A stretch of DNA of 9,700 bases, taken from assembly GCA_937925515.1 (NCBI GenBank), contig CALALP010000016.1:1-9700 (forward strand), given 5' to 3'. The notes beneath the pieces were generated by a model. That model was given only the letters and a program-made list of their open reading frames with translations. It was not told the DNA's origin and searched no databases. Source of the DNA: an uncultured Lachnoanaerobaculum sp. Lineage in GTDB: Bacteria; Bacillota; Clostridia; Lachnospirales; Lachnospiraceae. A program made the translations under genes and the position numbers. Positions 6,606 through 9,700 of this stretch are shown here, in pieces (position 1 is the first letter of the stretch; every line of letters begins with the position of its first letter).

Positions 6606-7484
6606 ATGAAAAGAAAAAATTATACAAGGTGGTTTTTTGTTCTTCCTGCAATTATTGTCGTGGGAGCATTGTTTGTTTATCCTATTTTTTCAAGTGTTTT
6701 TTTCAGCTTTACAAATAAGAATTTGATAAAACCAACATATAAGTTTGTCGGAATAACTAATTATATAAATGTCCTGAAAGATTTGAACTTTTGGAATGCT
6801 TTCTTTAATTCTATAAAGTGGACAATTTTTTCTTTGATAGGACAATTAATTGTTGGTTTTTTTGCAGCATTAGCTTTAAATAAGGTAAAACATTTAAAGG
6901 GACTCTATAAGACACTGTTGATTATTCCTTGGGCATTTCCATCTATTGTTATTGCATTTTCTTGGACATGGATTTTAAATGGTGTTTATGGTATTTTACC
7001 AAATTTACTTGTTAAATGGGGAATATTTGATAGTCCACCACAATTTTTAACAGAGAGAACAGTTGCATTTGTTGCTCTTGTACTTATTAATATTTGGTTT
7101 GGTGCACCGATGATTATGGTAAATATTTTATCAGCATTACAAACTGTACCACAAGACCAGTATGAGGCGGCTAAGATTGATGGTGCCACTACTTTACAAT
7201 CATTTTTATATATAACATTACCACATATTAAGTTAGTAACCGGTTTGCTTGTTGTATTAAGAACAGTTTGGATTTTTAATAATTTTGACTTGATTTACCT
7301 TATAACAGGAGGAGGTCCTGCCGGAAGTACACAAACAGTCCCTGTATATGCCTATGAAATGGGGTGGGGAACTAAACTTCTTGGAAAATCTTCAGCAGTA
7401 ACAGTTTTGTTATTTGCCTTTTTAATGTTTGTGTGTATAAGTTACTTTACTATTATGTCTAAGTGGGAAAAGGAGGATAAATAG
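6606..7484 (+). CDS. ABC sugar transporter permease, MalF/UgpA type
   Basis: This is a 292-residue inner membrane protein with six predicted membrane segments (about 10-34, 71-92, 103-126, 152-178, 207-230 and 262-284). The cytoplasmic EAA loop, EAAKIDGATTLQSF (187-200) ending in LP, is the contact site for the ATPase. It is one of two permease subunits of the importer served by the lipoprotein upstream. I chose the ATG at 6606, which has AGGTGG seven bases upstream (6593-6598); an in-frame GTG at 6588 would add six residues but lacks a good site. The next permease begins immediately after its stop. Substrate is inferred from context as sialic acid or its 2,7-anhydro form. Confidence 0.92.
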   Translation: MKRKNYTRWFFVLPAIIVVGALFVYPIFSSVFFSFTNKNLIKPTYKFVGITNYINVLKDLNFWNAFFNSIKWTIFSLIGQLIVGFFAALALNKVKHLKGLYKTLLIIPWAFPSIVIAFSWTWILNGVYGILPNLLVKWGIFDSPPQFLTERTVAFVALVLINIWFGAPMIMVNILSALQTVPQDQYEAAKIDGATTLQSFLYITLPHIKLVTGLLVVLRTVWIFNNFDLIYLITGGGPAGSTQTVPVYAYEMGWGTKLLGKSSAVTVLLFAFLMFVCISYFTIMSKWEKEDK

Positions 7485-8312
7485 ATGAAACAGAAAAAAC
7501 TTGGAAGTATTATAAGTCATATTTATCTTCTTATCCTAACATTTTTAGCTGTATTTCCTTTGATTTGGATTATGATTTCTTCTATCAAAGGAAAGGGAGA
7601 GCTGACAGGTAATCCAACAGCATTTCTACCAAAAGAGATTACATTAGAATATTTTAGACATGTAATTTTTGATTTAGGTTTTATTATTAACATTAGAAAT
7701 AGTATAATTATAGCTTTGGTTACAACAGTTATAGCAATAATTATATCTTCACTTGCAGCTTATGGTATAGTTAGATTTTTTCCCAATATAGGAAATATTA
7801 TGTCAAAGGTTTTAGTTACAGCATATATTTTTCCACCTATATTGCTTGCTATTCCTTATTCTATTGTAATGGCAAAAACAGGCTTAGTAAATACAAGAAT
7901 TGGTTTAGTTATAGTATATCTTTCATTTAGTATACCATATGCAGTTTGGCTTTTAGTGGGATTTTTTAAAACTGTTCCAATAGGAATTGAGGAGGCAGCT
8001 AAGATTGACGGAGCAAATAAGTTACAAGTATACATGCAGATTGTAATACCACTTGTTGCTCCCGGAGTTGTTGCAACTGCAATATATACTTTTATCAATG
8101 CATGGAATGAATTTTTATATGCTTTAATTTTAATTAATGATACAAGTAAAATGACAGTTGCAGTTGCACTTCGTTCTTTAAATGGTTCTGAAATACTTGA
8201 TTGGGGAGATATGATGGCTGCCTCTGCCTTAGTAGTTATACCGTCAATTATTTTCTTTTGTCTAATACAAAACAAGATTACCGGTGGTTTATCAGAGGGA
8301 GCAGTAAAATAA
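7485..8312 (+). CDS. ABC sugar transporter permease, MalG/UgpE type
   Basis: This is a 275-residue inner membrane protein with about six membrane segments (near 11-33, 70-95, 107-130, 139-161, 188-215 and 243-263). Its EAA loop, EEAAKIDGANKLQVY (169-183) followed by IP, is typical of MalG-type subunits. It pairs with the preceding permease to form the membrane channel. The start ATG directly follows the previous TAG, with AGGAGG (7471-7476) inside the end of the upstream gene, so translation is probably coupled. No ATPase gene follows. In streptococci and R. gnavus such importers use a shared MsmK-type ATPase encoded elsewhere, and the same is likely here. Confidence 0.92.
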   Translation: MKQKKLGSIISHIYLLILTFLAVFPLIWIMISSIKGKGELTGNPTAFLPKEITLEYFRHVIFDLGFIINIRNSIIIALVTTVIAIIISSLAAYGIVRFFPNIGNIMSKVLVTAYIFPPILLAIPYSIVMAKTGLVNTRIGLVIVYLSFSIPYAVWLLVGFFKTVPIGIEEAAKIDGANKLQVYMQIVIPLVAPGVVATAIYTFINAWNEFLYALILINDTSKMTVAVALRSLNGSEILDWGDMMAASALVVIPSIIFFCLIQNKITGGLSEGAVK

Positions 8313-8331
8313 ATAAAAGAAAGGAAATACG

Positions 8332-8362
8332 AATACATTTTAATATAAAGTTATTATGTATT
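8332..8362 (+). repeat. Inverted repeat before the oxidoreductase gene
   Basis: AATACAT (8332-8338) and ATGTATT (8356-8362) are exact complements, with inner AATA (8342-8345) and TATT (8352-8355) extending the pairing after a three-base bulge. The element fills the 72-base gap between the second permease and the oxidoreductase. It could be a transcript hairpin or an operator. No T-run follows, so it is not a standard terminator. Confidence 0.35.
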
Positions 8363-8384
8363 GATTCGAGATTTGGTGTAAATT

Positions 8385-9488
8385 ATGGTTAAGTATGGAG
8401 TTGTAGGTGTAGGTTATTTTGGAGCTGAACTTGCTAGAATTATGAAAGAGCAAGAAGATGCTAAAGTTGTTGTAGTATTTGACCCTGAGAATGGAGAAAG
8501 TATTGCCAAGGAATTGGAATGTGATGCGGCAGATTCTTTAGAGGCACTTGTGTCAAGAGATGATGTAGATTGTGTCATTGTTGCATCTCCTAATTATCTT
8601 CATAAAGAGCCTGTAATAGCTGCTGCAAAGCATGGTAAAAATGTATTTTGTGAAAAGCCTATTGCATTATCTTATAAAGATTGTGATGAAATGGTAAGGG
8701 CATGTGAAGAAAATAATGTAGTATTTATGGCAGGACATATAATGAATTTCTTTAACGGCGTTCATCATGCCAAAGAACTAATTAATAGTGGAGTAATTGG
8801 AAAGGTATTATATTGTCATTCTGCAAGAAATGGTTGGGAAGACGTACAGGACTCAATTTCTTGGAAAAAAATTCGTGAGAAATCAGGGGGACATTTATAT
8901 CATCATATTCATGAGTTAGATTGTGTACAGTTTTTAATGGGGGGAATGCCTGAAGTAGTTACTATGGAGGCAGGAAATGTGGCTCATCAAGGAGAAAAAT
9001 TTGGTGATGAAGATGATATGATTATTATCAATGCACGTTTTAGCGACGGAAGATACGCTCTTATGGAATGGGGATCTGCTTATAGGTGGCCTGAGCACTA
9101 TTTACTTATACAAGGTACAAAAGGAGCTATAAAGCTTGATATGTTTGATGCAGGGGGTATTTTAAAGGTTGACGGAAAGGAAGAACATTTCTTACTTCAT
9201 GAAAATGAGGCAGAAGATGAAAATAGAACTCAAATTTACCATGGTACTGAAATGGACGGTGCAATTCAATATGGTAAACCGGGAAGAAAACCTCCTCTAT
9301 GGCTACAAGGAGTTATGGTAAAAGAAATGAAATATTTAAATGAACTTATGCATGGTGCTACACCGTCAGATGAATTTAAACCTCTTTTGACAGGAGAGGC
9401 AGCTAGAGCAGCAATAGCTACTGCTGATGCTTGTACTAAGTCTAGGTATGAAGATAGAAAGGTTTGGCTATCTGAAATTATAGGGTAA
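8385..9488 (+). CDS. Gfo/Idh/MocA-family oxidoreductase, probable NanOx/YjhC-type 2,7-anhydro-N-acetylneuraminate oxidoreductase
   Basis: This 367-residue protein has an N-terminal Rossmann fold with the NAD-binding loop GVGYFG (8-13), the acidic residue D33 after the second strand, and the family motif CEKP (89-92) with the expected catalytic Lys91. The C-terminal alpha/beta domain holds the active-site segment GGHLYHHIHELD (168-179). The family covers many sugar dehydrogenases. Position directly after the importer in a nan locus matches R. gnavus NanOx, which converts 2,7-anhydro-Neu5Ac to Neu5Ac through bound NAD; related genes occur in pneumococcal nan loci and as E. coli yjhC. The assignment rests on context plus general fold. 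An in-frame stop at 8379-8381 fixes the start at ATG 8385. The ribosome site is weak (GGTG, 8375-8378), unlike its neighbours, so it may be translated less. Confidence 0.85.
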   Translation: MVKYGVVGVGYFGAELARIMKEQEDAKVVVVFDPENGESIAKELECDAADSLEALVSRDDVDCVIVASPNYLHKEPVIAAAKHGKNVFCEKPIALSYKDCDEMVRACEENNVVFMAGHIMNFFNGVHHAKELINSGVIGKVLYCHSARNGWEDVQDSISWKKIREKSGGHLYHHIHELDCVQFLMGGMPEVVTMEAGNVAHQGEKFGDEDDMIIINARFSDGRYALMEWGSAYRWPEHYLLIQGTKGAIKLDMFDAGGILKVDGKEEHFLLHENEAEDENRTQIYHGTEMDGAIQYGKPGRKPPLWLQGVMVKEMKYLNELMHGATPSDEFKPLLTGEAARAAIATADACTKSRYEDRKVWLSEIIG

Positions 9489-9502
9489 TGAGTAGATAAA
9501 GG

Positions 9503-9700
9503 TTATAGAGATTGTTTTGTTGTAAATAATATACTCAAACTTCCCATACCTAAAATGGGTTTAGCACCTTGAAAATTCAATATTTCAGCTAACAAAATAG
9601 CAATTTATGCCACTATAGCCTCTGGATGGAGTGCATTTCGCAGATATTTCGGTAATCTTGCCTCAAAATCAGCAGTAAAAATAGCCAACTGTGCATCACT
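9503..9700 (-). pseudogene. C-terminal end of an unidentified - strand reading frame, possibly broken
   Basis: From the window edge, the - strand reads 31 codons (including RLPKYLRNALHPEAIVA at its end) to a TAA at 9605-9607. The same frame then stays open for 33 more codons to a second TAA at 9503-9505. The 96-base upstream part is about 42% GC, clearly above the neighbouring genes. Either the gene ends normally at 9605, or it is an old fragment with an internal stop. I do not recognise the protein; a transposase remnant is one possibility. Nothing longer than a few codons opens on the + strand here. Between 9489 and 9604 there is only a short CCCAT/ATGGG hairpin (9543-9559) and no convincing terminator. 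Confidence 0.4.

Noticed and set aside
7856..8338. 160-codon open frame on the - strand across the second permease
   Set aside because: It lies opposite a gene with full family motifs, has no recognisable domain and looks like a mirror of AT-rich coding sequence.
8201..8392. Small + strand frame bridging the second permease and the oxidoreductase
   Set aside because: It starts inside the permease in another frame, has no ribosome site and no protein-like features; the oxidoreductase start is fixed by its own in-frame stop.
9543..9559. CCCAT/ATGGG hairpin after the oxidoreductase as a terminator
   Set aside because: The stem is only five pairs with a seven-base loop and has only three T residues after it.

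Overview
The window looks like chromosomal DNA of a low-GC Gram-positive anaerobe, most likely a member of Clostridia (possibly Lachnospiraceae; lineage is inference). The basis is AT-rich coding sequence dominated by AGA/ATA/TTA codons, strong AGGAGG-type ribosome binding sites, a TTG start, a tRNA gene without encoded CCA, a Gram-positive-type lipoprotein signal and Firmicute-like proteins throughout.

Layout. Positions 1-50 are the 3' part of a tRNA-Gly(GCC) gene. Positions 171-2248 (+ strand) hold a tightly packed three-gene unit: a YczE-like membrane protein, shikimate kinase (TTG start overlapping the previous stop) and a class I SAM-dependent methyltransferase of the RlmI-like group. 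A strong hairpin at 2259-2299 separates this unit from the convergent genes nagB and a ROK kinase (probable nanK) on the - strand. A 325-bp divergent control region (4012-4336) follows, with promoter-like boxes on both strands and an 8-11-8 perfect palindrome in the nanK leader. From 4337 the + strand carries nanE, a lipoprotein sugar-binding protein, two MalF/MalG-type permeases and a Gfo/Idh/MocA oxidoreductase. The last ~100 bases hold the C-terminal end of an unidentified, less AT-rich reading frame on the - strand.

How the genes work together. Positions 2316-9488 form a sialic acid utilisation locus. The ABC importer brings in a sialic acid derivative. NanK phosphorylates ManNAc, NanE epimerises ManNAc-6-P to GlcNAc-6-P, and NagB turns GlcN-6-P into fructose-6-P and ammonia. 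The order binding protein - permease - permease - oxidoreductase is the one I recall from the Ruminococcus gnavus nan cluster, where the oxidoreductase (NanOx; E. coli homologue YjhC) converts 2,7-anhydro-Neu5Ac to Neu5Ac. I therefore infer that this organism may take up 2,7-anhydro-Neu5Ac. Not seen in the window: Neu5Ac lyase (nanA), GlcNAc-6-P deacetylase (nagA), a sialidase, the ABC ATPase and a dedicated regulator.

I found no CRISPR array, complete insertion sequence, phage gene or clearly undescribed system. The most useful leads are the 2,7-anhydro-sialic acid hypothesis, the palindromes in the control regions, the hairpin between the binding-protein and permease genes, and the broken or foreign reading frame at the right edge.
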